Shown here: one piece after another, positions 1 through 8,051 of the stretch
Layout of the letters: each line of letters opens with the position of its first letter
How positions within the stretch are numbered: position 1 is the first letter of the stretch
DNA from: Chitinophagales bacterium
GTDB lineage: Bacteria; Bacteroidota; Bacteroidia; Chitinophagales; Saprospiraceae
NCBI GenBank assembly: GCA_026928325.1
Contig: JAIXKS010000047.1
Span: 63,663-114,823 of the forward strand
Length of the DNA: 51,161 nucleotides
Reading direction: 5' to 3'
The notes under the pieces: generated by a model
Databases searched by the model: none
What the model was told of the DNA's origin: nothing
What the model saw: only the letters and a program-made list of their open reading frames with translations
Position numbers and translations under genes: made by a program

Positions 1-112
1 AATCTCATCGTTAAAAATACTCGTCATAGTTACCACTATGCCTGCGTTTTTCGCCTTGATCTTTTAAAAAATAACTTCCATTTTGATTTAAGCCTTTTTA
101 TAGACAGAGCAC
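1..112 (+). repeat. MITE copy R1, left part cut by window edge
   Basis: This is the right two thirds of a short non-coding repeat that recurs at 12297, 42871 and 51019. It holds the internal hairpin CATAGT-TACC-ACTATG and ends in the terminal inverted repeat TAGACAGAGCAC. The base pair after the end is GA rather than the TA seen at other copies, so the right junction has drifted. No protein is encoded. Confidence 0.85.
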
Positions 113-250
113 GAAGTGTCGCAGCAAGTATGTGGAGGATGGCAAGGGTCGAGATGAAGCTAGGAAGACTTTCCGATAGTGACGATGGTTGTGTCGGCAT
201 CTTTTAGGAGCGGACAGTGATTTTTTATATAAGAATAAAAGGATGGATGT

Positions 251-1183
251 ATGGTGCATAATAGAATAACAGGACAATATCAGGGTAGGGAAGCGGGACC
301 ATTGGTCATCGTCACCTCGGCGATGCATGGCAATGAAGGTGCCGGCGTTCGAGCCATGGAGATGTTTTTTAAAATGTTAGAAATGGAACACCATCAACAT
401 CTGGATTTCAAACTGAAGGGAAGTATTTTTGGCTTAGTCGGCAATATGCAAGCCTATCAACAAGGCAAGCGTTATATCCGCGAGGATATCAATAGAATGT
501 GGAATCAGGATCATATTGCGACCATCCTCAGCAGCGATCCTTCGACCTTGGAGGATGAAGATAAGGAGATTTATGAGATCATTCGGGAGATAAATCACCA
601 TATTGAACAGATTCAACCTTCGAAAATATATTTTTTGGACCTTCATACGACCTCTTCGGATGGGATTTTTACGATCGAAGGCGGCACTGAAGAAAGTCGT
701 GCCATTGGATTGAAGATTCAAGCTCCGATGGTATCGGGGCTCTTAGATGGATTGTCAGGTACGACGTTGCATTATTTTGACAAGGTATATCAAGGCATAC
801 CTTCGGTGACGATGGCCTTTGAAGGCGGACACCATGATGATGCGTTGTCCATCAATCGGTGTATGGCGGCGGTTATGCAGTTTTTGCGTGCTGTGGGGCT
901 GATAGGTGCTCGAGATTTGATTGGAACTTATGACTACATCTTAAATTTTTACAATAAAGAAATGCCCGTTAATGTCCAAGTGGAATATCGCCATCATGTC
1001 GATGATGCCAATCAATGGAAAATGGAGTTGGGATTTAAAAACTTTGATACGATATACCAAGGACAACTCTTGGCTACCTATGAAAATGAAGAAATCTATG
1101 CACCGATGAGTGGTTATATCCTCATGCCTTTATACCAAAATTTGGGTCATGATGGATTTTTTATTTGTACTGAGAAAGCTTAG
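251..1183 (+). CDS. Succinylglutamate desuccinylase / aspartoacylase family zinc hydrolase
   Basis: This 310-residue protein belongs to the M14-like AstE/AspA family of zinc amidases, which remove acyl groups from N-acyl amino acids in the cytoplasm. The family metal motif is visible as HGNE near residue 26, and a second zinc histidine lies in DLHTTSS near residue 130. A FEGGHH segment near 195 provides the likely catalytic glutamate. There is no signal peptide. The C-terminal 80 residues form the beta-rich domain typical of the family. The gene stands alone after a MITE end and is followed by a weak hairpin. The true substrate cannot be read from sequence; simple deacylase is the safe call. 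Confidence 0.8.
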   Translation: MVHNRITGQYQGREAGPLVIVTSAMHGNEGAGVRAMEMFFKMLEMEHHQHLDFKLKGSIFGLVGNMQAYQQGKRYIREDINRMWNQDHIATILSSDPSTLEDEDKEIYEIIREINHHIEQIQPSKIYFLDLHTTSSDGIFTIEGGTEESRAIGLKIQAPMVSGLLDGLSGTTLHYFDKVYQGIPSVTMAFEGGHHDDALSINRCMAAVMQFLRAVGLIGARDLIGTYDYILNFYNKEMPVNVQVEYRHHVDDANQWKMELGFKNFDTIYQGQLLATYENEEIYAPMSGYILMPLYQNLGHDGFFICTEKA

Positions 1184-1206
1184 TTTTTTCCAGAAAAAAA
1201 AGTTGT

Positions 1207-1228
1207 TACCCTTTTAGGGTATTTTTAT
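1207..1228 (+). terminator. Weak intrinsic terminator after the deacylase gene
   Basis: The hairpin TACCC-TTTTA-GGGTA is followed directly by a short T-run, 24 bases after the stop codon. The stem is only five pairs, so termination strength is uncertain. Confidence 0.4.
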
Positions 1229-1468
1229 AAATTTTGACTTGATAGAGATTCTTAATTTATGAAAATAGATAATACGAAAGGCATTGATAACTTGAAGACA
1301 ATATGTAGGATAAATCCTGGACATGATTTTTTACCTTAATTCAGGTGTGATTTTGGGGCTAATTTTCATATTATCAATAAATCATATGGTATCGTTTTTG
1401 GCTTAATCTCTTTAGACGAACAAATTGAGATAATAAAATTTAAGAACCAAAAATCAAACTCATAGATC

Positions 1469-1597
1469 ATGTTTTACAAAAAAGACGAGAGTCTTTTCAC
1501 GGATCAGCGTTTTGTGTATGCGTTTTTGTTGCTGGCGGTGATGCTGGTTATTATGATTGCCAATTACATGCAGGCATACACATCAAACCTGATATGA
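1469..1597 (+). CDS. Small single-pass membrane protein, 42 residues
   Basis: This short frame reads MFYKKDESLFTDQRFVYAFL and continues as a hydrophobic stretch LLLAVMLVIMIANYM, ending NLI. It has a charged N-terminus of about 14 residues, one clear transmembrane helix (about 17-34) and a short polar tail. The gene is followed seven bases after its stop by a strong GC-rich terminator, which supports it as an independent transcription unit. I recognise no family. The layout (charged cytoplasmic head, one helix) is common for small membrane peptides that modulate a partner complex, but no function can be assigned. Confidence 0.6.
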   Translation: MFYKKDESLFTDQRFVYAFLLLAVMLVIMIANYMQAYTSNLI

Positions 1598-1603
1598 AAA
1601 GGT

Positions 1604-1640
1604 AGCCCGGGAGTAAGTTTTCCGGGCTTTTTTATTTTAT
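1604..1640 (+). terminator. Intrinsic terminator after the 42-residue membrane peptide
   Basis: The stem AGCCCGG (1604-1610) pairs with CCGGGCT (1622-1628), the loop is 11 bases, and a T-rich run follows. It lies just after the small gene and also separates it from the convergent envC-like gene. Confidence 0.85.
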
Positions 1641-1684
1641 AGCATTGAGTTTGGATTTACTATCCTTTTAGTGTGGATCGTTCG

Positions 1685-2890
1685 TTATCTGCTAAACCAC
1701 AATTCTGGGTTGAGTTTTGTCTTATCTTGCCAAAGTTCAAAATGGAGTTCTGCTTGCCCACTTTCATCGGGTCTGATGAGGCCAATACTTTGACCACGTT
1801 TGATTTTACTTCCTTTTTCTATACTGACTTCATCCAATTTAGAATAAACAGTATAATAGCTTCCGTGCTTGATAATCACCATATTCTTAAATCCTGGAAT
1901 ATTAGTAACGCCTACGATTTCACCATCATAGACACATTGAACGCTGGTTGCGCTAGCTATGGCCATGTCCACACCATTGTTGGAGACTTCTACATTTTTT
2001 ATGGTCGGGTGGGCGTGAGTTCCAAATCTTCCAGTGATTCTGCCGCCGGATATTGGCCAATTAAGGGCTCCTTTGTTTTTTGCAAAGCCGGAATTATCGA
2101 TTTCTTTCTTCGTGGTTGAGCCGGCAGCAGCCGCGGCTTTTTCCTTTTCTTTAGCCTTGGCTAATTCGGCGATGATGATTTTTTCTATCGCTGTATTCAA
2201 TCGTTCTCGTTCTTTTTCTCTTTTGACCAAATCAGTTTTCAAGGACTGTTCTTCTTTGGATAGTTTTTTGACCAATGCGTCTTTTTCCTGCTGTTCTTTC
2301 TCTAGTAGCGCTACATTATTAGCAGATGCCTCGAGCGTTGCTTCTGTTGCTTCCTTGGTTTTTGCGATTGCTTCATTTCTTTCGCTGATTTCGGCTGAAA
2401 TTCGGCGTATTTGATCAAATTTGGCTTCAGTATAGCGGTCAAACTGTCGGATATACTGCCAACGGATGATTAGATTATTTAGGTTGTCGGCTGACAAAAG
2501 ATACGACCATTTAGAATTGGCCATTTTTTTCAAATAGCTGGCTTGGAGCAATTGCTTGTACTGCGTAATGAGGATGTCGTGCTTTTGCTTTAATTCATCC
2601 AATCGATGTTCGTTGTCAAGAATGAGTTCTTCGTTGAGTTTGACCTCGGCTTCTAGGTTTTCGATCAATTTCTTGCGGCTGTTTACTTGATCTTCTAGGG
2701 CTTTAAGTTGCCCGATACTCTCTTTTTTTGACTTTTCGGTGGACTCTAATTTTTTTGTCGTTTGCTCGATATCCTTGATGATTTGGAGCCGTTGTTTTTC
2801 TAATTGCTGTTTGCTTTGCGCATTCCCGATACAAGGAAGCACAACAATCGTCAAACACATATAAATCCATCGCCTAGTAAAGCCGCTCAT
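1685..2890 (-). CDS. EnvC-like murein hydrolase activator (coiled coil plus degenerate LytM domain)
   Basis: This 401-residue protein has a signal peptide (about 1-24), a long coiled coil rich in K, E and Q (about 25-235), a flexible Ala-rich linker and a C-terminal LytM/M23 domain (about 275-400). The fold is right, but the zinc site is incomplete: the usual H-x-G-x-D is NNGVDMA, and the last H-x-H is HFE. This matches EnvC-type activators that stimulate amidases instead of cutting peptidoglycan themselves. The product is expected in the periplasm at division or remodelling sites. Its start overlaps the end of the DUF4292 gene by 17 bases, and the run TPR - DUF4292 - EnvC is co-directional, consistent with an envelope operon. 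Confidence 0.85.
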   Translation of the reverse strand: MSGFTRRWIYMCLTIVVLPCIGNAQSKQQLEKQRLQIIKDIEQTTKKLESTEKSKKESIGQLKALEDQVNSRKKLIENLEAEVKLNEELILDNEHRLDELKQKHDILITQYKQLLQASYLKKMANSKWSYLLSADNLNNLIIRWQYIRQFDRYTEAKFDQIRRISAEISERNEAIAKTKEATEATLEASANNVALLEKEQQEKDALVKKLSKEEQSLKTDLVKREKERERLNTAIEKIIIAELAKAKEKEKAAAAAGSTTKKEIDNSGFAKNKGALNWPISGGRITGRFGTHAHPTIKNVEVSNNGVDMAIASATSVQCVYDGEIVGVTNIPGFKNMVIIKHGSYYTVYSKLDEVSIEKGSKIKRGQSIGLIRPDESGQAELHFELWQDKTKLNPELWFSR

Positions 2891-3626
2891 AGTTGCCGGG
2901 TATTGAAAATTTAACTGCGAATGGCTTGTTGATTTCTATACTTGAGATTTTAAGTTCAAGCTGCGCCGTTCCGCTATTATTGTAGGGTACTGTAAAGTTT
3001 CGTGTGTAAGCTATCATTCCGACGCCTTGGATATATCGGTAGTCATCAAAGGTGATAAATGCGGTGCGGTTGCTTTTATCCGTAATGGTCATCTTGGTCA
3101 AAAGGAGGCTTCGATTGTCAATAAAATATTGGATTTGTAAACCATCTACTTGACTACGGACCCAATAGTGGTCATCTTCTTTTGAAAACTCAGTTGTGGA
3201 CGTATTGGGCAGGATGATATTGCCGGCTAGCAATTGTTGTAAATCTTCGAGATTGAGGCTAAATGCCAATATTTTCTTGATTTCGTCAAGATGTCCGCTT
3301 TCGTATGCTGCATCAAACCTATATAGAATGGTATAATTGTCCCGATCTGCAAAGACTCTTGCGGCCTCGATACCAAATTTTTTTAATGAGATAAGGACGG
3401 AACTGTCTCGAATCATTTTGGCGTGGATACTACCTGATATTTTTTCATCCGGAGCATCGATATAGGCACTCATTTTAGCGTCAAACCATCTGAAATCGAT
3501 GTTTCTTTCAAGCAAAGCCTGAATGACTTCTTCTTTACTCTTTTCTGGTGCTGGTGCTAGTATTTGCTTTGTTTTGCACGAGCTAAAGAGTAGGAATAAG
3601 GCGGCTATATATAGGATTTGCTTCAT
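2874..3626 (-). CDS. DUF4292 family lipoprotein
   Basis: This 250-residue protein starts with a signal peptide ending in a lipobox (LFSSC, Cys about 17), so it should be a membrane-anchored lipoprotein. The body matches the DUF4292 family, a beta-rich fold resembling LolA/LolB lipoprotein carriers. It begins one base after the end of the TPR gene and overlaps the downstream envC-like gene. In Bacteroidota this family usually sits beside exactly these two neighbours, which suggests a shared envelope role. The biochemical function is not established; binding of a lipid or lipoprotein ligand is an inference from fold. Confidence 0.75.
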   Translation of the reverse strand: MKQILYIAALFLLFSSCKTKQILAPAPEKSKEEVIQALLERNIDFRWFDAKMSAYIDAPDEKISGSIHAKMIRDSSVLISLKKFGIEAARVFADRDNYTILYRFDAAYESGHLDEIKKILAFSLNLEDLQQLLAGNIILPNTSTTEFSKEDDHYWVRSQVDGLQIQYFIDNRSLLLTKMTITDKSNRTAFITFDDYRYIQGVGMIAYTRNFTVPYNNSGTAQLELKISSIEINKPFAVKFSIPGNYERLY

Positions 3627-5141
3627 TTATGGGTTTTTAATGGTTGCTAATTTTTGCTCAATTCTGGATTTATTGCCACCGAATTGCAAGGCTTTTTTCC
3701 ACAAGGAGATGGCTTCTTTAGGTTGGTTTTTGGCAAGGGCGATATCTCCGTTTACTTCCCACGCATCGGCACTTTGGTTTTGGCTCGCTGTCAGAGCTTG
3801 TTGAATGTTTTCGGTGGCTTTAACAAGATTTTTCTGTTGAAGTTCGCTTTCTGCTCGGATGGTCCATATTCGGGTTTCTATGATTGGATTTCCGGCACTG
3901 ATTAGCTGAGCTTCATCGAGGAGTGACGCCATTTTTTTATAATTATTTTTCTTCAATGCCGCTTTTGCTGCAAAACAATAAGATATGGCAGCATTCGGAA
4001 AGTAGTCCATGGCTTCATTGGCCAAGATGTCTAGTTTGTCAAAGTCTTCCGTAGCATTCAGACAATACATCAGTTGTTCCCACACTGAAAATATATTTTT
4101 ATTCAGTTCTAAGGTGCGCTCGTATTGGCGGATGGCTGCGGTGATATTGCCACTATTTTTTAACACATCTGCATAAAACGCATGGGCTTTGGCTTCATTG
4201 GGATGGGCTAGGGTCAACATGTCACCGACATCGATCAATTGATTATTGAGCAAACTATCATCTGTGGCCATCTGTTTTTCTAAAAATGGCATTAATTCCA
4301 CGATTTTAGCATCTATATTGATATTCGGGTTTTTGATGAGTGGATAAAGGGTAATTAGCTTTTCATCTTCCTTGATGTTTTTGTTGGTGAGCAAGAGCAA
4401 GCCAAGTTTAGCATCTGAATCATGAGGATCAATATCGAGGATCTTTTGCAAATAGGGTTGGGTCTCTTTTCCTAAGTTTTCCGCCTGCAAAATAGATACA
4501 ATGCGCTTGAGTATGGATGTTGAATTCGGATTTTTAGCTGCCAGACCGTCTAAAACTTGAACAGCTTCCTTTGCTTTTCCATCGAGCACTAGTATTTCAG
4601 CCTTTTGGCGGCTTGTTTCTTCTGTCGAACCTAGGTTTGCCTCCATCTTTTGGATGGTAGCTAAGGCATCGGCATAATGCTTATCTTGTTTCTGAACGTC
4701 AATGAGGTTTCTATAATAATTGATGTCGGAAGGCTTTAAATCGATTAATCCTTGGAGTGCCATAGTGGCTTCAGACCTTCGGTTTTGAGATAGCAAATAT
4801 TCTACTTCAAATTCGACAAAAGCCGTTTGTGTCGGTTGTGCTTTTTTAGCCTGACTAAGGTTGGCCTCGGTTTGCTCCCAATCTTTTTTAGAATAATACA
4901 ATTTAGCTAATTCAAAATAGATGGTGCCGTTGTTTGGATTAGTGCGTCGGATGGTATCCAATAATTTAATGGCTTGATCTGTTTTACCGGATATTTCTAG
5001 CAGTTTGACCTGTACAAACTGGTCTTCGACCTTAATCTCACGCTCTGTTTTGCGAGAATCGGCATCCTGACCGGAAAGCAAGACAACTCCCGAACAAAAT
5101 ATAAATAAAAAGGACAGTAAACGCCTACCTGTAAATTTCAT
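3627..5141 (-). CDS. Secreted tetratricopeptide-repeat protein
   Basis: This 504-residue protein has an N-terminal signal peptide (about 1-25, ending LLSGQ) and then an almost continuous series of TPR units, for example the stretch around residues 55-85 with NPNNGTIYFELAKLYY. It is likely a periplasmic or outer-membrane-facing scaffold. It is the first gene of a three-gene minus-strand run with the DUF4292 lipoprotein and the EnvC-like activator, so a role in envelope assembly or cell-wall remodelling is likely. No enzyme motif is visible. Confidence 0.75.
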   Translation of the reverse strand: MKFTGRRLLSFLFIFCSGVVLLSGQDADSRKTEREIKVEDQFVQVKLLEISGKTDQAIKLLDTIRRTNPNNGTIYFELAKLYYSKKDWEQTEANLSQAKKAQPTQTAFVEFEVEYLLSQNRRSEATMALQGLIDLKPSDINYYRNLIDVQKQDKHYADALATIQKMEANLGSTEETSRQKAEILVLDGKAKEAVQVLDGLAAKNPNSTSILKRIVSILQAENLGKETQPYLQKILDIDPHDSDAKLGLLLLTNKNIKEDEKLITLYPLIKNPNINIDAKIVELMPFLEKQMATDDSLLNNQLIDVGDMLTLAHPNEAKAHAFYADVLKNSGNITAAIRQYERTLELNKNIFSVWEQLMYCLNATEDFDKLDILANEAMDYFPNAAISYCFAAKAALKKNNYKKMASLLDEAQLISAGNPIIETRIWTIRAESELQQKNLVKATENIQQALTASQNQSADAWEVNGDIALAKNQPKEAISLWKKALQFGGNKSRIEQKLATIKNP

Positions 5142-5316
5142 TATTAAAATTATGTATGGACATTAAACTAATAACGTGCTTTCATAGTTCAAAGGTACAC
5201 GATATATTAATAATTTTACTACTATTTTCCGACGGATAGGGTTAATCGAAACGTTCCGGAAGGCCTTATTGTGCAAAAAGAATAATAAAAAACGAGCCAT
5301 CCACGGCACATGAACC

Positions 5317-5742
5317 TTATTTTATAATGTATCGAAGCCCAAATCCTCCTAAAATATACGGGTCTGAGGAATCGTCAATAAATAGCTTAATTTCTAGGTC
5401 AAAACATAGGTTTCTCAGTTTTTCAAAGGGATGCAATGACAGTCCAAAGGGCACGAGAAGCCCGGTTTCTTTATTGACAATGGCACCAAGCCCTGCATAA
5501 AAATCGTGATTCGGACGTCGAACTAAATTATAGTGTAAAGCTATTTCAGGCGTAAAGGAATCTAAATCATATCCCGATAAAAACCGAGCATCTGCCCAAA
5601 ACTTATCATTGATATTATATCCTAAAGCCCAAGTAAGGTGATGTCCATTGGTATATAAACCTCCCGTGAACTGTGCTTGACTTTTTGTTGCATATCCGAT
5701 GACAACTAAAACAAGGATCGATTTTATAATTTTTGAGAACAT
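5317..5742 (-). CDS. Small outer-membrane beta-barrel-like protein
   Basis: This 141-residue protein has a signal peptide (about 1-23, ending SQAQ) and alternating short beta segments rich in aromatic residues and glycine. It ends in a strand with a terminal hydrophobic pattern (GGFGLRYIIK), as in small outer-membrane barrels. It lies 22 bases downstream of pyruvate kinase on the same strand, so it may be co-transcribed, though a functional link is unlikely. I recognise no named family. Confidence 0.55.
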   Translation of the reverse strand: MFSKIIKSILVLVVIGYATKSQAQFTGGLYTNGHHLTWALGYNINDKFWADARFLSGYDLDSFTPEIALHYNLVRRPNHDFYAGLGAIVNKETGLLVPFGLSLHPFEKLRNLCFDLEIKLFIDDSSDPYILGGFGLRYIIK

Positions 5743-5764
5743 ATCAGTACTGATTTAAAAAAAA

Positions 5765-7210
5765 TTACTCTACAACTGTTATTTTGAGCATATTGGTTCG
5801 GAATTTTTTATACAATGGCATACTACCGGTATTGATTACGATATCACCCGCTTTGACTACACCTTCGTCTTTGAGGATTTGATTGAGGTCTTCAAACGTT
5901 TCGTCGGTCGTTGTAAACTTGGTGTACAAATAACAGCGTACGCCCCATACCAGGCTAAGGGTATTAAGCATATGCGGTTTGTCCGAAAAAATATGGATTT
6001 TAGGCTTAGGTCGATACGAAGACATCCTAAAAGCGGTATAACCGTTGACGGTAAGACCGAGTATCGCTTTTGCATTGACTTCTTCCGCTATCCTTGGCGC
6101 ACCCAGGCACAAAACATCGGAAAGGAACGTTTCAGATTCAGGATCTGGATTAGCTCTTTTACCTTGCATGTGGTAGTGTCTTTCGGCTTCGGTGATAATC
6201 CGACGCATGGCATCTACCACGAGTGGAGGATGCGCACCAACGGAAGTCTCTCCACTCAACATTACGGCATCTGTTCCATCTAATACCGCATTAGCGACAT
6301 CCGTTACTTCTGCTCTGGTCGGTGATGGATTGACCATCATACTTTCCATCATTTGAGTCGCGACGATTACGGGTTTTGATTTTTGGATACAGCGCTGGAT
6401 AATCATTTTTTGGATACCTGGAAGTTTTTCTATAGGAAACTCAACGCCCAAATCACCTCTTGCGATCATGATTCCGTCAGAAGCTTTGATGATTTCTTTG
6501 ATATTGCGAATGGCTTCTGGCTTTTCTATCTTGGCGATGACTTTTGCAAAGTGATTTTTAGCTTGAATGCGCTTGATTAAATCCTTGATATCTTTGGCTT
6601 GACGCACAAAAGACAAGGCAATCCAGTTGACCGGTTGCGTCAGGATGTAATCTAAGTCTTCGATATCTTTAGGCGTCAGTGAAGGTTGGCTCACCTTGGT
6701 ATCGGGAAGATTGACGCCTTTGTTTGAAGAAAGTGTACTTCCAAATACAACTTTGAGCTTAACCTCGTCTTTATTATTGGACGATACCACCTCCAAAACG
6801 ATTTTACCATCATCGACGAGAACTTTTTCGCCGGGTTTTACATCTTGGGCGAAATGATCGTAACTCATGTAAATCTTTTCTTTGGTTCCGATACATGGTT
6901 CATTGACGAAAGTCAGGATATCTCCCGGTTGTATCTCTAAGGCGTCATTTTCTATTTTGCCGACCCTAAGTTTTGGGCCTTGTAAATCCGCTAATATGCC
7001 GACGTGGACATTGAAAGTCTTATTAATGTGTAAGATATGGTCGATCACTTGCTGGTGTTGATCATGTGAGCCGTGCGAAAAATTCAATCTGAATACATTA
7101 ACGCCGGCTTTAACCAAATCAGTCAACACTTCTTTGGAAGAAGATGCAGGGCCTATTGTGGCAATGATTTTGGTTTTCTGGTTATTATTTATCGGGATTA
7201 AAGCTGCCAT
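5765..7210 (-). CDS. pyk: Pyruvate kinase
   Basis: This 481-residue enzyme converts phosphoenolpyruvate and ADP to pyruvate and ATP, the last step of glycolysis. The expected signatures are in order: KIIATIGPAS near the N-terminus, FRLNFSHGSHD, the family signature around IAKIEKPEAI with the catalytic lysine, MIARGDLGVEFP for magnesium binding, ATQMMESM, and VMLSGETSVG. The C-terminal allosteric domain is complete. Length is normal. A TAnnTTTG-type -7 box lies about 31 bases upstream of the start codon. The start chosen gives MAALIPINNNQKTK before the first strand, as in relatives. Confidence 0.97.
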   Translation of the reverse strand: MAALIPINNNQKTKIIATIGPASSSKEVLTDLVKAGVNVFRLNFSHGSHDQHQQVIDHILHINKTFNVHVGILADLQGPKLRVGKIENDALEIQPGDILTFVNEPCIGTKEKIYMSYDHFAQDVKPGEKVLVDDGKIVLEVVSSNNKDEVKLKVVFGSTLSSNKGVNLPDTKVSQPSLTPKDIEDLDYILTQPVNWIALSFVRQAKDIKDLIKRIQAKNHFAKVIAKIEKPEAIRNIKEIIKASDGIMIARGDLGVEFPIEKLPGIQKMIIQRCIQKSKPVIVATQMMESMMVNPSPTRAEVTDVANAVLDGTDAVMLSGETSVGAHPPLVVDAMRRIITEAERHYHMQGKRANPDPESETFLSDVLCLGAPRIAEEVNAKAILGLTVNGYTAFRMSSYRPKPKIHIFSDKPHMLNTLSLVWGVRCYLYTKFTTTDETFEDLNQILKDEGVVKAGDIVINTGSMPLYKKFRTNMLKITVVE

Positions 7211-7240
7211 AATCTATAAATAGATTTTTTGTAAAGGGTG

Positions 7241-7248
7241 CAAAGTTA
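7241..7248 (-). promoter_or_regulatory. Candidate -7 box for pyk
   Basis: Read on the minus strand the sequence is TAACTTTG, an exact match to the Bacteroidota -7 consensus TAnnTTTG. It lies 31 bases before the pyk start codon. No convincing -33 TTTG is seen at the normal spacing. Confidence 0.45.
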
Positions 7249-7445
7249 GTGTTATTTTTACAATAATTAAAATATTTGTAAAAGCTGCTTTTGAAATGCG
7301 TAGCTAAATATGGGTTTTAAGAATTTTTAAATAATTTTATCTTAAAAAGTAGTAGTTTTGTCTGAATTTATACTAACTTTATCCGAAACTTGTAATTTAT
7401 CAAGATTAAAGTTTGTTGTAATATTGAATACTTAAAAAACAGATT

Positions 7446-8012
7446 ATGTTTAGTTTTTTGACTGAGGCAGATGCCTATTTGAGTACATTTTGGTATATAG
7501 CCATCGCAGTGAGTTTGTTGTTTTTCGTACAAATGATTTTAACTTTTGCCGGATTGGGCGGTGATAGTGATATAGATGCAGATGTAGAAATAGGTGATCC
7601 AGAAGGGTTTATGGAGTATTTTACCATAAGGAATGCCATTAATTTTCTTATGGGATTTAGTTGGGCGGGTGTATTGTTGTACGAGTCGATTCCCAATAAA
7701 TTCTTTCTAACCCTTGCAGCTGTAGCAGTTGGGCTTATTTTTGTGTTTTTATATTTTTACTTAGCACAGCAAGTCAAAAATTTTGAAGAAGACAATACAT
7801 TTAATCCAGTAGAAATATTGGGTGCACAGGCCGATGTTTACTTGCGTATTCCGGGTAATCACGAGGGTTATGGAAAAATAACGGTCAGCCATAAAGGTAC
7901 CTCTCGCGTACTTGAGGCGGTGACTTTTTCAGATGCCATACCGACTGGGAGCAAGGTCATTATTGAAGATATACAGGACGATAATATGTTGATCGTCCGT
8001 AGTTACGAATAA
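7446..8012 (+). CDS. NfeD-like membrane protein partner of flotillin
   Basis: This 188-residue protein has an N-terminal hydrophobic helix (about 14-36), an acidic loop, two further helices (about 62-80 and 85-108) and a C-terminal soluble beta domain (about 120-188). That domain resembles the OB-fold of NfeD/YuaF proteins. It lies 39 bases upstream of a flotillin-like gene in the same direction; NfeD-type proteins and flotillins are commonly encoded together and act in membrane microdomains. The combination supports the call better than sequence alone. Confidence 0.75.
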   Translation: MFSFLTEADAYLSTFWYIAIAVSLLFFVQMILTFAGLGGDSDIDADVEIGDPEGFMEYFTIRNAINFLMGFSWAGVLLYESIPNKFFLTLAAVAVGLIFVFLYFYLAQQVKNFEEDNTFNPVEILGAQADVYLRIPGNHEGYGKITVSHKGTSRVLEAVTFSDAIPTGSKVIIEDIQDDNMLIVRSYE

Positions 8013-8051
8013 AAATAACCATTTAATTAACCATTGAAAAATAGATTTATT

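Noticed and set aside
2034-2414. 126-codon antisense frame opposite the EnvC-like coiled coil
   Set aside because: Ala/Ser-rich shadow produced by the repetitive coiled-coil codons of the real gene.
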